Origin: Pseudomonas baetica
Lineage (GTDB): Bacteria > Pseudomonadota > Gammaproteobacteria > Pseudomonadales > Pseudomonadaceae
Assembly: GCF_002813455.1 (NCBI RefSeq)
Contig: NZ_PHHE01000001.1
Span: 620,001 to 684,000, forward strand
Direction: 5' to 3'
DNA: 64,000 nt
The position numbers were made by a program, and so were the translations under genes. Under the pieces are notes generated by a model. The model was not told the origin of the DNA and ran no database searches. It was given only the letters and a program-made list of their open reading frames with translations. Below are positions 29,842 through 39,424 of this stretch, piece by piece (position 1 is the first letter of the stretch; each line of letters opens with the position of its first letter).

Positions 29842-30570
29842 ATGAGCCAAGTCACTGTACGTTCCGTGGTCTATCAGATTGACGGCCAGCCTTATGAAGG
29901 TCGTCTGGCGTTCGATGCAGAGCATAAGGGCGCGCGTCCGGGTTTGTTGATGGCGCCGAACTGGATGGGTGTCAGCGCCGGTGCCGAAGAGATCGCCAAG
30001 TCGGTCGCGGCCAAGGGCTACGTGGTGTTGATTGCGGATGTCTACGGTCAGGCGGTGCGTCCGCAAAACGCTGATCAGGCCGGTGCGGCGATGATGCCGC
30101 TCAAGGATGACCGCGCACTATTGCGCAAGCGTATGCAGGCAGCGTTCGAGCAGCTGCAGAAGCAGGGCGAAGCGGCGGTCGATCTCTCGAAGCTGGCAGT
30201 GTTCGGTTTCTGCTTCGGCGGTTGCTGTGCCCTGGACCTGGCGCGTACCGGTGCGCCGGTGAAGGCGGCGGTGTCGTTCCACGGCACGCTGGATTCGCCG
30301 AACCCGGCGGATGCCAACAACATCAAAGGCTCGGTGCTGATGCTGCACGGCGCGTCCGACCCGTTGGTGCCGAAGGAGCAACTGCCGGCCTTCGAAGCTG
30401 AGATGAACGCGGCGAACGTGGATTGGCAATTGCTCAGCTATGGCGGTGCGGTGCACTCGTTTACCGATCCGCACGCCAATGTGCCGGGCAAGATGATGTA
30501 CGACGCGAAGACTGCTGCGCGGGCGTTCAAGTCGATGCATGACTTGCTGGATGAAGTGTTCAAAGCCTGA
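29842..30570 (+). CDS. Dienelactone hydrolase family protein
   Basis: A 242-residue alpha/beta hydrolase of the DLH type. FGFCFGGCCALDL near residue 119 holds the nucleophilic Cys in GxCxGG, HGASDPLVPKEQL gives the Asp, and YGGAVHSFTDP gives the His. These enzymes open lactone rings of chlorinated aromatic intermediates, but most genome copies outside catabolic operons have no known substrate. GGAG lies 8 nt upstream of the ATG. No aromatic-degradation genes are nearby, so a housekeeping role is more likely. Confidence 0.88.
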   Translation: MSQVTVRSVVYQIDGQPYEGRLAFDAEHKGARPGLLMAPNWMGVSAGAEEIAKSVAAKGYVVLIADVYGQAVRPQNADQAGAAMMPLKDDRALLRKRMQAAFEQLQKQGEAAVDLSKLAVFGFCFGGCCALDLARTGAPVKAAVSFHGTLDSPNPADANNIKGSVLMLHGASDPLVPKEQLPAFEAEMNAANVDWQLLSYGGAVHSFTDPHANVPGKMMYDAKTAARAFKSMHDLLDEVFKA

Positions 30571-30593
30571 TTATTGGGCGTCTGCACTGGCCT

Positions 30594-30690
30594 CTTCGCG
30601 AGCAAGCCCGCTCCCACATGAAATTTGTGGTGGATTTAAAAACTGACAAACACCACCGATCCAATGTGGGAGCGGGCTTGCTCGCGAAGG
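30594..30690. repeat. REP doublet (REPIN)
   Basis: Inverted units at 30594-30618 and 30664-30690, variant with GAGCAAGCCCGCTCCC, between the convergent DLH and pirin genes. Confidence 0.9.
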
Positions 30691-30713
30691 CGGCCCATCA
30701 GGCGATACAAATC

Positions 30714-31577
30714 TCAGGGTAATTCAATCCGCTCAACTTCCCCCGGCACCGTCGGCCAATCCCCGGCCGCCCATTTACGCCGTGCCTCATCAATCGCCGC
30801 CGGATCGCTCGCAACAAAATTCCAGTTGATCCGCCGTGGCCCATCCAATGGCGCGCCGCCAAATACCACGGCGTGCACATCGCTTTCGGCAAACAGACTC
30901 ATCTCTTCCCCGGCAGGCAATACCACCAACGCATGCGGCTCAATCGCCTCGCCATTCAACTGCGCATCCCCACTCAACACATAAACCGCCCGCTCTTCAT
31001 GTTCGGTCGGAATTAGCAGGGTGGTCGCCGTTTGCATCTTCACTTCGGCGTACAGCGTAGGAGAAAGCACTGGCACCGGCGATTCCAGGCAAAAGCCTGA
31101 CCCGGCAATCATCCTAATCTGCACACCAAGGTTATCGCTGACCGGCAAGGTTGCTGCCGGGTGATGGCTGTAATGCCCCGGGCCTTGTTCATGATCCTTG
31201 GGAGATGCCAGCCAGATCTGCAAACCGTGCATCGTGAAACTCTGATCCCACAGCGGCGCCGGCGTGCGTTCAACGTGAGCAATCGCGCTGCCGGCGGTCA
31301 TCCAGCTGACATCGCCGGCGCTGACCACCTGATCAGAGCCGAGGCTGTCCTTGTGCTGAATCTGGCCTTCAAACAAATAGGTGAGGGTCGACAGGCCAAT
31401 GTGCGGATGCTGTCGGATGTTCATGCCTTTGCCCGTCGGATAAACCGTCTCGAGCATGTGATCAAAAAACACGAAAGGCCCGACACTGCGGCATTTGGCT
31501 GATGGCAGTGGGCGCAGGATCGGCTGGCCTTCGACGTCTTCGGCGCGCGGGCGGATGATCAGTGGTTGCGTATCCAT
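30714..31577 (-). CDS. Pirin family protein
   Basis: A 287-residue bicupin. The N-terminal cupin has the pirin metal site HPHIGLSTLTYLFEGQIQHKDSLGS plus GDVSWMTAGSAIAHVERTP, with the expected His and Glu ligands for iron. Bacterial pirins are linked to quercetin dioxygenase activity or to control of central metabolism by protein contact, and which applies here is unknown. In the common family pattern the first loop reads HPHRGFETV, so this member (HPHIGLSTL) is a divergent subfamily. Confidence 0.88.
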   Translation of the reverse strand: MDTQPLIIRPRAEDVEGQPILRPLPSAKCRSVGPFVFFDHMLETVYPTGKGMNIRQHPHIGLSTLTYLFEGQIQHKDSLGSDQVVSAGDVSWMTAGSAIAHVERTPAPLWDQSFTMHGLQIWLASPKDHEQGPGHYSHHPAATLPVSDNLGVQIRMIAGSGFCLESPVPVLSPTLYAEVKMQTATTLLIPTEHEERAVYVLSGDAQLNGEAIEPHALVVLPAGEEMSLFAESDVHAVVFGGAPLDGPRRINWNFVASDPAAIDEARRKWAAGDWPTVPGEVERIELP

Positions 31578-31638
31578 GGTGCATTCCAGGCTGAGCGGGT
31601 GATGCCAGAAGCATAACCCGCCGCTGGCATCAGGATGG

Positions 31639-32055
31639 TTATTGGCTGTCGAAGCCTTGTGGGGCGTGGGTTTCGATGCTCACTTCGCTGGTGGTCATCA
31701 GCTTGTGGATCGGGCAGCGGTCGGCCACTCGCAGCAGTTCTTCGCGCTGGGCGTCGGTGAGCACGCCTTTGAGGGTCAGGGTGACGTGCAGAGCGTATTT
31801 GCCTTTTTGCTCCTGGCTGTTGTCGCGCTTGACTTCGACACCCACGCCGGTCAGCGGGATGTCTTTTTTCTTCGCGTACATCTTCAGGGTCAGGGCCTTG
31901 CACGCACCGAGCGCCGCGTCGAAGTAATCGTGCGGCTCTGGCGCGGTGCCTTCGCCGCCGGCAGAAGTCGGCACGTCGGCAAACAATTCGTGGTCATCGA
32001 TTTGTACGGTGTGACGAAAACCTTCAGCGGAGACGGTATTGACGGTAACGGTCAT
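31639..32055 (-). CDS. OsmC family peroxiredoxin-like protein
   Basis: A 138-residue OsmC/Ohr superfamily protein with the two reactive cysteines in ALGACKALTLKMYAKKK (about residue 56) and ADRCPIHKLM (about residue 119). EPHDYFDAALGAC is typical of the YhfA/OsmC-like branch. It should reduce organic or fatty-acid hydroperoxides through a thiol cycle. The start at 32055 (MTVTVNTVSAEGF) follows a GAGGTTCCC sequence. The gene is 61 nt upstream of pirin in the same direction, perhaps in one transcript. Confidence 0.87.
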   Translation of the reverse strand: MTVTVNTVSAEGFRHTVQIDDHELFADVPTSAGGEGTAPEPHDYFDAALGACKALTLKMYAKKKDIPLTGVGVEVKRDNSQEQKGKYALHVTLTLKGVLTDAQREELLRVADRCPIHKLMTTSEVSIETHAPQGFDSQ

Positions 32056-32207
32056 GGGAACCTCACTGGCAGTAGGAAAAGTCGTTCGATCAAAAAAGAC
32101 CTTGCAGTTATAGAGCATTCCCACCGGCACGCGTTCCACTTTCCTGCGGGATGAACCCTTGTTGTCAGGGCGGGGTCTAGGCTATGCCTACTTGTCGGAG
32201 ATTACTT

Positions 32208-33239
32208 GTGTCCCTGTATCGTTTAAGTCTCGCCTGCCTTCTGCTGTGTGCCGGCACCGCCAGTGCCCGCGAATACACCTACAGCGACGCGCACCTGCAC
32301 TACGTGGATTTTTTCCAGGAAACCGCTGGCATGGCGAAACTGCTGACGGCCATGAAAGACAATGCCATCGAGCACGTGATGATTTCCGGCATTCCCGTGG
32401 CAAAGAAGTGGCACGAAGACGAGCCCAAGCGCCCGCGTTATTACGCCGGCGATGACGCCGACGCCTATTGGTACAGCGCCACCGATGTGATCGTTGCCGA
32501 TGCGGTGCAAAAACTGGCACCCGAGCAGCGGCCGTACTTTCATCCGTTTCTGTCGGGTTTCAATCCCAACGACAAAAACTCTGCCGCACACATTCAACGC
32601 ATGCTCGATCTGTATCCGGGGCTGTGGCAGGGCATTGGCGAAGTGTTTACCCGACATGATGACTTGACCGCACTGACTTCCGGTGACACGCCGCGCGCCA
32701 ATAACGAGGCGATGACCAAGATCTATCACTTGGCTGCGGAAAATGATCTGCCGGTGATGCTGCATTCCAACATCACCTCAAAGCGTGAGAAAAATCCGCT
32801 GTACCTGAAGGAAATCGAAGAACCGCTGCGTAATCACCCGCACACACGGTTCATCTGGGCTCACGCGGGTACCAGTGCGGAAATCCATCGGCATCAGACG
32901 CAGCTGGACTTCCTCCTGCCGACCCTCACGCGGATGCTCGAGGCGTATCCGAATCTGTTTATCGACTTGTCGTGGAGCATGCTCACGCCTTATCTGCTGG
33001 ACGAGCAGGGCCAGCCGCGCCCGCAATGGCTGGCGCTGGTAGAGAAATACCCGGAGCGCTTCATGATTGGCTCGGACGTCGTCGGGCGATTCAACAAGCT
33101 CGGTCAGGAAATGCACAGCTTCAAACCGTTTTTGGACGCTTTGCCGGAAGACGTCGCGCGGAAAGTAGCGAAAGACAACTTTCTGGCGATCTTGCCGCGA
33201 ACTACGCTCAAGTCCGGCAAAACCACGCTGAATCGTTAA
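32208..33239 (+). CDS. Exported amidohydrolase family protein
   Basis: A 343-residue protein if started at GTG 32208, which has GGAG 8 nt upstream. The ATG at 32184 is the alternative. A signal peptide ends near GTASA. The mature part shows an amidohydrolase-2 barrel: SDAHLHYVDFF (HxH metal ligands), MLHSNI, FIWAHAGTSAE (His) and MIGSDVVGRF (Asp). Related proteins are decarboxylases or hydrolases of small carboxylates or lactones. The periplasmic location is unusual for the family and the substrate is unknown. It is divergent from the OsmC gene. Confidence 0.8.
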   Translation: MSLYRLSLACLLLCAGTASAREYTYSDAHLHYVDFFQETAGMAKLLTAMKDNAIEHVMISGIPVAKKWHEDEPKRPRYYAGDDADAYWYSATDVIVADAVQKLAPEQRPYFHPFLSGFNPNDKNSAAHIQRMLDLYPGLWQGIGEVFTRHDDLTALTSGDTPRANNEAMTKIYHLAAENDLPVMLHSNITSKREKNPLYLKEIEEPLRNHPHTRFIWAHAGTSAEIHRHQTQLDFLLPTLTRMLEAYPNLFIDLSWSMLTPYLLDEQGQPRPQWLALVEKYPERFMIGSDVVGRFNKLGQEMHSFKPFLDALPEDVARKVAKDNFLAILPRTTLKSGKTTLNR

Positions 33240-33369
33240 TTCCGCGTGTTCGGAGTATTAAGGCCTTTTGATATCACCTTTTGGTCTTACGCAAATTTTC
33301 AACGGGCCGATACCTTCTAAAGCAACCAGCTGCAAGGTTGATGCAGCGCTTTTGGAAGGAACCAGAGCA

Positions 33370-34995
33370 ATGAGTATCCGTAGTCTCAATATTGCCCCGC
33401 GCGCGGGCCTCGGTTTTGGCCTGTTGGCCCTGATGGTGTTTGCACTTGGGGCGTTCGCCCTGCTGCAAATGTTGAACATGCGTGCCCAGTCCGACGAGGT
33501 CGACAATAATTGGCTGCCGAGCGTGATGGCGGTCGGTGAGATGAGTCAGGACATGCTGCGCCTGCGGGCGTTGACCATGCGCCTGTTGCTCAATCGCGAT
33601 CCGCAGGCGCTGCAACAGAACGTGGCCAAGCTCGACGAGCTGCGCGGGGTGTTGAGCGAAGCGCAGCAGCGCTATGACGTGCTGATCGTCCTGCCTGAGG
33701 AGCGCAAGTTATTTGATCGCTTCAAAGTCATCGAGCATCAATATCTGGAGTACCAGGCGCAAGTCATGCAATTGTCTGCTCAGGATCGGGTAGAGGAGGC
33801 GGCGACGATTCTCAATGGTCAGATGAGTCCGCTGGCCGATGAAATTGCGGTGATTCTGCGTGATCTGGTCGAGTTGAATAAACACAACGCCAACCTTTCC
33901 ACCGAGGCGGCGCGGCTGGTGTTCATCAATTCGCGAGTGTGGGTGGGGATCATGATCGGTGTCACTGCACTGATCACCATTGGCCTGGCGCTGCTGCTGA
34001 CCCGCAGCATCGTGCTGCCGCTGGCGCAGTCGCTTGGCGTGGCGCAAGTGGTGGCCGGTGGCGATCTGACTGGCGATATAAACATTTCCGGCAAGGACGA
34101 ACCGGCGCGGCTGCTGCAGGCGCTGAAAAGCATGCAGCACAATCTGCGCGACACGATTCGACAGATCTCCGAGTCTTCCAGCCAATTGGCTTCAGCTTCG
34201 GAAGAGCTGAGCTGCGTCACGGAAGACGCCACTCGCGGGCTGCATCAGCAGAGCCTGGAGATCGAGCAGGCGGCGACGGCGGTGAATCAGATGACCGCTG
34301 CAGTGGAGGAGGTGGCCAGCAATGCGGTGGCGACCTCCGAAGCCTCGCGCGAATCCGATCGCATCGCCCAGCATGGTCGTCAGCAGGTGCAGCAGACCGT
34401 GACGTCAATCGAGTCTCTGGCCGAGGACGTTACGGCCAATGCAGTGCAAGTCGAAGACCTGGCGCAGAAGGTTCACGGCATCAGCAAAGTGTTGGACGTG
34501 ATTCGCTCGATTGCCGAGCAAACCAATCTTCTTGCGTTGAACGCTGCCATTGAGGCCGCGCGGGCCGGTGATGCCGGGCGCGGGTTTGCCGTCGTGGCTG
34601 ATGAGGTGCGGGCACTGGCGCATCGTACTCAACAGTCGACTCAGGAAATCGAGCAAATGATCGGCGGCATTCAGCAGGGCACGGATTCGGCGGTCAGTTC
34701 GATGCAGCAGAGCAATGTCCGGGCGCGCTCGACACTGGAGTTGGCCAAGGCGGCGGGGACGGCGCTGGAGGAAATCGCCTCGGCGTTCACCTTGATCAAC
34801 GAGCGCAATCTGGTGATCGCCAGCGCTTCGGAAGAGCAGGCGGCGGTGGCGCGTGAGGTGGATCGAAATTTGATGAACATTCGCGATCTGGCGATGCAGA
34901 CGTCGGCGGGGGCCAATCAGACCAGTGCGGCGAGCCAGGAGTTGTCGCGGTTGGCGGTGGATTTGAACAGCATGGTGGCCAGGTTCTCGGTCTGA
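33370..34995 (+). CDS. Methyl-accepting chemotaxis protein, 4HB-type sensor
   Basis: A 541-residue chemoreceptor. It has a first membrane span (about 12-33), a periplasmic four-helix-bundle-like sensor of about 155 residues rich in Leu/Gln/Arg, a second span (about 190-212), a HAMP domain and a cytoplasmic helical hairpin. The hairpin tip [23 protein letters not shown] near residue 378 continues into [21 protein letters not shown] lies upstream of the ATG at 33370. There is no C-terminal CheR-tether pentapeptide; the protein ends [10 protein letters not shown]. The ligand cannot be inferred. Confidence 0.92.
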   Translation: MSIRSLNIAPRAGLGFGLLALMVFALGAFALLQMLNMRAQSDEVDNNWLPSVMAVGEMSQDMLRLRALTMRLLLNRDPQALQQNVAKLDELRGVLSEAQQRYDVLIVLPEERKLFDRFKVIEHQYLEYQAQVMQLSAQDRVEEAATILNGQMSPLADEIAVILRDLVELNKHNANLSTEAARLVFINSRVWVGIMIGVTALITIGLALLLTRSIVLPLAQSLGVAQVVAGGDLTGDINISGKDEPARLLQALKSMQHNLRDTIRQISESSSQLASASEELSCVTEDATRGLHQQSLEIEQAATAVNQMTAAVEEVASNAVATSEASRESDRIAQHGRQQVQQTVTSIESLAEDVTANAVQVEDLAQKVHGISKVLDVIRSIAEQTNLLALNAAIEAARAGDAGRGFAVVADEVRALAHRTQQSTQEIEQMIGGIQQGTDSAVSSMQQSNVRARSTLELAKAAGTALEEIASAFTLINERNLVIASASEEQAAVAREVDRNLMNIRDLAMQTSAGANQTSAASQELSRLAVDLNSMVARFSV

Positions 34996-35023
34996 GTTCG
35001 CTTTCCGAGCTGTAATTGCTCTT

Positions 35024-35114
35024 TGTGGGAGCGAGCCTGCTCGCGAAGGCGTCCGTTCGGTTAAATTTTTCAGTGGCTGGCACGCCGCTTTCGCGAGCAG
35101 GCTCGCTCCCACAG
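35024..35114. repeat. REP doublet (REPIN)
   Basis: Inverted REP units at 35024-35047 and 35090-35114, between the chemoreceptor gene and the IS4-split terminator. Confidence 0.9.
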
Positions 35115-35176
35115 GGGATTGGTGTCGTTGCAGAAATCGCAGGCAATAAAAAGCCCCGCATCTGCGGTAATGCTGT

Positions 35177-36508
35177 TCACTTAAGCGGAGCAGCCTTGCG
35201 ATCCACCGGAAACCGGGTTTTTGAAATCTTCACCGTCCTTGGCCTCGAAGGCCTTGGGCGGTGATCCAGAAACAGCCCGCCAACGCCTTTTCTAAGTTCC
35301 GCCAACCGTCTACCCGTCGCTGAAACAGGATTGGCCGCTGCCATTACGATCAATTGCACGGCGATGTACTGGCAAGCCGGCTTGAAACGGATGTCCGACG
35401 GCGCTCGACCAAACGCGACTGCTGCCTGACTTGCCTCCCGACGAATCACGTTGTAAGCCAGCAGCAACCCCCACACTTCCTGGTAGATCAGATCGACCTT
35501 TTTGCTGCGCAAGGTCATTGCGTTTTGCTGCATTGAGCTTTTGATATCCCTGAAGCCCAATTCGATTTCCCAGCGCTCCTGATAAAGCTTGGCAACAGAC
35601 TTGGTGCTGTAGATCTTGGCCGGCAACGACGTCATGACTGTTTTTACTTTGCCTTGAATTTCATAACTGACTTCACGCGCCTCCCAGTGTGTAGGAAGAG
35701 TCGGATTTCGCTTTCTGGCTTGCGGCGACACTTTCATACGCACCAAACGATCATGCTGGTTGTAACGGGCTACCTCCTCGCAAACCAATCCCTTTTTTGC
35801 CGGAATCAGCCAATGACGGTGACTGCCGTCGCCGCTCAGGCTGAGCATGAGATCGGCGCTCCAGAACCCTTTATCGAACAACGTCACGGAGTGGTCGGGG
35901 ATCTGCTGCAAAAACTCATCGGCCAGACGCATTTCGCTGCGTCGGTAAGGGCTAAGCTGTGCATCCAGGATCAGGTGTGAACGCACATTCATCAGCGCCA
36001 CCAGGCGCAGCATGGGAAAGGGAGTCTGGCGGTCGGTCGAGGTGTTTCCAGAACCGAAATGGTCTCGCAACTCCGGTGTATCCGGCGTGCGCAGAAGCGC
36101 ACCATCGACTGCAAATACTTGCAGATCCTGCCAGGCATCATCGGGATAGCGCTGCGCGCCCCATTGAGTACCCGTTTTGCGAAACAACCACTCAACCGGG
36201 TCGGCCCCCAGCCGCTTGCGGGCCTCGGTCACACCGCTACGGGCCAACAGATGGTCAGAAGCCAGACCTTGGGCGCAGATGTTCAAACGTCGGGCGACCT
36301 CATGAACGGGCTCGTCGCGAAACAATGCCATGCCGAGCACCAGCCAGAGCACTTGGTCGGCGGGCAATCGCCGTCGGCGAATGGTGGCCTGGCTGGACAG
36401 ATCCAGCGCAGACGCGACCCACTCGATGGGAATATTTTGAGTGAATGTGCTCAAGTCACAGAAGTTGAAAAGATCGCCGAGGTCGAGCAAGTCCTGTTGA
36501 ACAGACAT
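35177..36508 (-). CDS. IS4 family transposase
   Basis: A 443-residue DDE transposase if started at the ATG 36508 (MSVQQDLLDLGDLF). A TTG at 36568 would add 20 residues. Acidic residues sit in FAVDGALLRTPD, in LFDKGFWSADL and in YQERWEIELGFRDIK, the last being the Y-R-E-K signature of the IS4 family. The C-terminal segment and the stop codon lie within the terminal inverted repeat. No Shine-Dalgarno is visible before the ATG, because the preceding bases form the hairpin listed at 36508-36546. Confidence 0.93.
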   Translation of the reverse strand: MSVQQDLLDLGDLFNFCDLSTFTQNIPIEWVASALDLSSQATIRRRRLPADQVLWLVLGMALFRDEPVHEVARRLNICAQGLASDHLLARSGVTEARKRLGADPVEWLFRKTGTQWGAQRYPDDAWQDLQVFAVDGALLRTPDTPELRDHFGSGNTSTDRQTPFPMLRLVALMNVRSHLILDAQLSPYRRSEMRLADEFLQQIPDHSVTLFDKGFWSADLMLSLSGDGSHRHWLIPAKKGLVCEEVARYNQHDRLVRMKVSPQARKRNPTLPTHWEAREVSYEIQGKVKTVMTSLPAKIYSTKSVAKLYQERWEIELGFRDIKSSMQQNAMTLRSKKVDLIYQEVWGLLLAYNVIRREASQAAVAFGRAPSDIRFKPACQYIAVQLIVMAAANPVSATGRRLAELRKGVGGLFLDHRPRPSRPRTVKISKTRFPVDRKAAPLK

Positions 36509-36546
36509 AAAAAATCCGATGCCAGAGATCTGACATCGGATTTTCG
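36508..36546 (-). promoter_or_regulatory. Hairpin directly before the transposase start
   Basis: On the minus strand AAAATCCGATG and CATCGGATTTTTT form a stem of about 11 bp whose T-run runs straight into the ATG. It would terminate or block translation of transcripts entering from the neighbouring DUF3108 side, a known way for insertion sequences to limit transposase made from outside promoters. Confidence 0.7.
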
Positions 36547-36620
36547 AAGAAGCCCGGCGAGGATTCAAATGCTTAAGTGAGCAGCATTACGCATCTGCGG
36601 GGCTTTTCACATCTATCGGA

Positions 36621-37334
36621 TCAGCTGCCTTTGACAGTCTTGCCGTTGACCGTGCCGTCCTGGAGCATGATGTTGTACTCCTTGCCGTCGGTTTCAACCT
36701 GTTGCAGGCGAACCAGCAGGTAATCCCAGTCCTTGGCGAACCAAAGGACGGTGATGCGCTTGCTTTGTGTCGGGTCGCGCACGCGCTCGACCTTGATCGC
36801 ATCGATCTTGCCGGCTTTGGTTTCGACTTTCTCCGAACCCAGTACGCGGAAGTCATAGGTATCGACTTCGCCGTCATCGACCACTTGGTAGCTCATGGTC
36901 TTCTTGCCAGCGGCGACGTCATGCTGCAGCGCCAACTGATAAGTCGACTTGTCGACCATGCCACGGTTCAGCGGGATTTTCACCGCGTCGCCACGGTCAG
37001 TGCCGGTGACCATTTTGCTGTTCCAGTCGAAATCCAGATCAGCCTTCTTGGCCTTGCCCAGACCGCCACGTTCAAAGTGGTAGGACTGCGGCAGCAAGGT
37101 GTCCTTGTCCAGGGTCAGGGTGCTTTGTTCGCTCAGGCTGGCGATCATCATCGAGGCCTTGAAGCTGAGCGTCCAGACGCCGTTGGCACCTTTTGTCAGG
37201 CTGCGTTCGGCGGTGCCGCTCATGGGCAACTGCTTCCAGTCGGCGGTGTAGCTGGCGGAGAACGGTTGAAGGTCTGCCGCCTGCGCGAATGGCAGGGTGA
37301 GCAGTGCGCAAGCAAAGAGCAGGGCGCGACGCAT
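36621..37334 (-). CDS. DUF3108 periplasmic protein
   Basis: A 237-residue protein with a signal peptide ending PFAQA. The mature part is beta-rich with FSASYTADWKQLPMSGTAERSL and YDFRVLGSEKVETKAGKIDAIKVERVRDP, typical of DUF3108 proteins, which are predicted LolA/LolB-like barrels of unknown role. It follows purN by 8 nt in the same direction, and this purM-purN-DUF3108 order is common in pseudomonads. Its terminator has been split by the IS4 insertion just downstream. Confidence 0.88.
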   Translation of the reverse strand: MRRALLFACALLTLPFAQAADLQPFSASYTADWKQLPMSGTAERSLTKGANGVWTLSFKASMMIASLSEQSTLTLDKDTLLPQSYHFERGGLGKAKKADLDFDWNSKMVTGTDRGDAVKIPLNRGMVDKSTYQLALQHDVAAGKKTMSYQVVDDGEVDTYDFRVLGSEKVETKAGKIDAIKVERVRDPTQSKRITVLWFAKDWDYLLVRLQQVETDGKEYNIMLQDGTVNGKTVKGS

Positions 37335-37342
37335 AATATCTC

Positions 37343-37993
37343 CTAGTGTCGAATCAAGTGGCCGCTGGCCGCGAGTAACTGGCCGTCCAGTAAAGCACCT
37401 TGCTCCCCGAGTGCCAGTCTGCCTTCGGCAAACCAGCGTACAGCCATCGGGTAGATCAGGTGTTCCTGAACATGCACTCGCTGCGCGAGAGTCTGCGGCG
37501 TGTCGTGCAACTCTACCGGTAATACTGCCTGTACGACCAGTGGTCCGCCATCGAGTTCCTCCGTGACGAAGTGCACGGAGCAGCCGTGTTCCGTGTCGCC
37601 GGCCTCCAGCGCGCGCTGATGAGTGTGTAACCCTTTGTATTTGGGTAGCAGCGACGGGTGGATGTTGAGCAGGCGCCCTTGATAGTGGCGAACGAAGTCA
37701 GCGCTGAGAATGCGCATGAAACCGGCCAGTACCACGAGTTTTGGATTGAATTCGTCGATCAGTTCGATCAGGGCGGCATCGAAGGCCTCGCGACCTTCGA
37801 AGGCCTTATGATCCAGCGAGCGGGTGGCGATACCCGCGTCACTGGCGCGTTGCAGGCCGTAGGCGTCGGCGCGGTTGGAAATCACCGCAGCGATGCGGAC
37901 CGGGCTGTCGCCGGTCCGCGTGCTGTCGATCAGGGCCTGCAAGTTACTGCCGGTGCCGGACAACAGCACCACGACATCACAGGTTGCGGACAT
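37343..37993 (-). CDS. purN: Phosphoribosylglycinamide formyltransferase
   Basis: A 216-residue folate-dependent GAR transformylase (third step of purine synthesis). VVLLSGTGSNLQALID is the phosphate loop, VLAGFMRILSADF the folate site, and NIHPSLLPKYKGLHTHQRAL with GCSVHFVTEELDGGPLV carries the catalytic Asn, His and Asp. Its ATG overlaps the purM stop by one base (TAATG), so the two purine genes are coupled. Confidence 0.97.
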   Translation of the reverse strand: MSATCDVVVLLSGTGSNLQALIDSTRTGDSPVRIAAVISNRADAYGLQRASDAGIATRSLDHKAFEGREAFDAALIELIDEFNPKLVVLAGFMRILSADFVRHYQGRLLNIHPSLLPKYKGLHTHQRALEAGDTEHGCSVHFVTEELDGGPLVVQAVLPVELHDTPQTLAQRVHVQEHLIYPMAVRWFAEGRLALGEQGALLDGQLLAASGHLIRH

Positions 37994-39051
37994 TAATGAG
38001 CCTTAAGGTTCTTCAGTTCAACCTGAGCAGCGCCTTCGGCAGCTACAGCGATCTGACCGATGACCCAAGGCTGTTCGCCGGCTTCACGCAGGGTGTTCAG
38101 AGTGATATCAACGTGCTCCTGAGCCACGCAGATGACCATGCCGACGCCGCAGTTCAGCACGCGGTGCATCTCGGTCTCGTCAACGTTGCCTTTCTCTTGC
38201 AGCCAGTCGAAGACAGCAGGGCGAGTCCAGCTGGCCACGTCAACCACGGCCTGAGCGCCTTTTGGCAGAACGCGCGGGATGTTGTCGAGCAGGCCGCCAC
38301 CGGTGATGTGGGCCATGGCTTTGACGGCGCCGGTGTCTTTGATCAGCTTGAGCAGTGGCTTCACATAGATGCGGGTCGGGGCCATCAGCAGGTCGGTCAG
38401 CGGTTTGCCGTCGAGCTGGGTGTTTTCGATGTCGGCGCCGGAGACTTCGATGATCTTGCGGATCAGCGAGTAGCCGTTGGAGTGCGGGCCGGACGATGGC
38501 AGGGCGATCAGGGCGTCACCGGTGGCGACTTTCGAGCCGTCGATGATTTCCGATTTTTCCACGACGCCGACGCAGAAGCCTGCCAGGTCGTAGTCTTCGC
38601 CTTCGTACATGCCAGGCATTTCAGCGGTTTCGCCGCCGACCAGCGAGCAGCCGGACAGTTCGCAGCCAGCGCCGATGCCGGTTACGACCTGAGTCGCGGT
38701 TTCAACGTTGAGTTTGCCGGTGGCGTAGTAGTCAAGGAAGAACAGTGGCTCGGCGCCGCACACCACCAGATCGTTGACGCACATGGCGACCAGGTCGATG
38801 CCGATGCTGTCGTGCTTGTTCAGGTTCAGCGCCAGACGCAGTTTGGTGCCGACGCCGTCAGTGCCGGAAACCAGCACTGGCTGTTTGTAACCGGCCGGGA
38901 TTTCGCAGAGGGCGCCGAAACCGCCCAGGCCGCCCATGACTTCCGGGCGCGCAGTGCGCTTGGCGACGCTCTTGATGCGTTCGACCAATGCTTCACCGGC
39001 GTCGATGTCTACACCGGCGTCCTTGTAGCTCAGGGAGGGTTGCTTGCTCAT
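37993..39051 (-). CDS. purM: Phosphoribosylformylglycinamidine cyclo-ligase
   Basis: A 352-residue AIR synthetase (fifth step of purine synthesis). The N-terminal [16 protein letters not shown], then [15 protein letters not shown] (ATP/substrate loop), [19 protein letters not shown] and [16 protein letters not shown] are family signatures. The ATG at 39051 ([13 protein letters not shown]) is chosen as the conserved start; an earlier in-frame start is not needed. It is divergent from the DUF2066 gene across a 373-bp gap. Confidence 0.97.
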   Translation of the reverse strand: MSKQPSLSYKDAGVDIDAGEALVERIKSVAKRTARPEVMGGLGGFGALCEIPAGYKQPVLVSGTDGVGTKLRLALNLNKHDSIGIDLVAMCVNDLVVCGAEPLFFLDYYATGKLNVETATQVVTGIGAGCELSGCSLVGGETAEMPGMYEGEDYDLAGFCVGVVEKSEIIDGSKVATGDALIALPSSGPHSNGYSLIRKIIEVSGADIENTQLDGKPLTDLLMAPTRIYVKPLLKLIKDTGAVKAMAHITGGGLLDNIPRVLPKGAQAVVDVASWTRPAVFDWLQEKGNVDETEMHRVLNCGVGMVICVAQEHVDITLNTLREAGEQPWVIGQIAVAAEGAAQVELKNLKAH

Positions 39052-39424
39052 GATCCAGGCCTTTAGGGGAGGGGATTCAGGGGTAACGACCGAGTTCAGC
39101 GGGAACATCGAAATCGAGGGGGCGAATGCCTCACGCGAGTTTCGAGGTGCCCGGCTGTTGCCGGTCTGCGAAGGCGCGCGATTTTATCAGGCTTGAGGGG
39201 CAGCGGCCATCCTCACGCCGACGGGCAGGGGCATATCAGCGGAAATTTTTTGCAATTGAGGCGCGTGGGTGTCTGTATAAGGTCTGCTCATTAACCGTCT
39301 ATCGTTATCACTGTGCAAAAACTTACCGCTGTCGTGTGAATGTTTAGTGCTGGCAGATTGTCACAGTCTGGCTAAATCGGTTCACGCGGCCTGTTCCAGC
39401 CGCTCCTGTCGACGGGAATTTTCC
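39052..39424. other. Divergent region between purM and the DUF2066 gene
   Basis: No gene is supported. It should contain the purMN promoter. A PurR-type palindrome was looked for but I cannot place one with confidence. The right part (39265-39340) is A+T-richer and may hold the promoter of the DUF2066 gene. Confidence 0.4.

Larger units (their letters stand above)
35168..36589 (-). mobile_element. Intact IS4-family insertion sequence, 1422 bp
   Basis: Terminal inverted repeats TAATGCTGTTCACTTAAGC (35168-35186) and its mate at 36571-36589 match at 18 of 19 positions. The element is flanked by perfect 11-bp direct repeats CGCATCTGCGG at 35157-35167 and 36590-36600, in the 9-12 bp range of several IS4-family subgroups. 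One intact transposase gene fills it. The exact ends and unmutated duplication mean the insertion is recent. Confidence 0.95.
35148..36606. terminator. Terminator interrupted by the IS4 element
   Basis: Joining 35148-35167 to 36601-36606 (one copy of the duplication removed) restores AAAAAGCCCCGC, ATCT, GCGGGGCTTTT, a strong bidirectional terminator between the convergent chemoreceptor and DUF3108 genes. After insertion each half retains its own copy of GCATCTGCGG, so the right half can still form a short hairpin. Confidence 0.85.
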
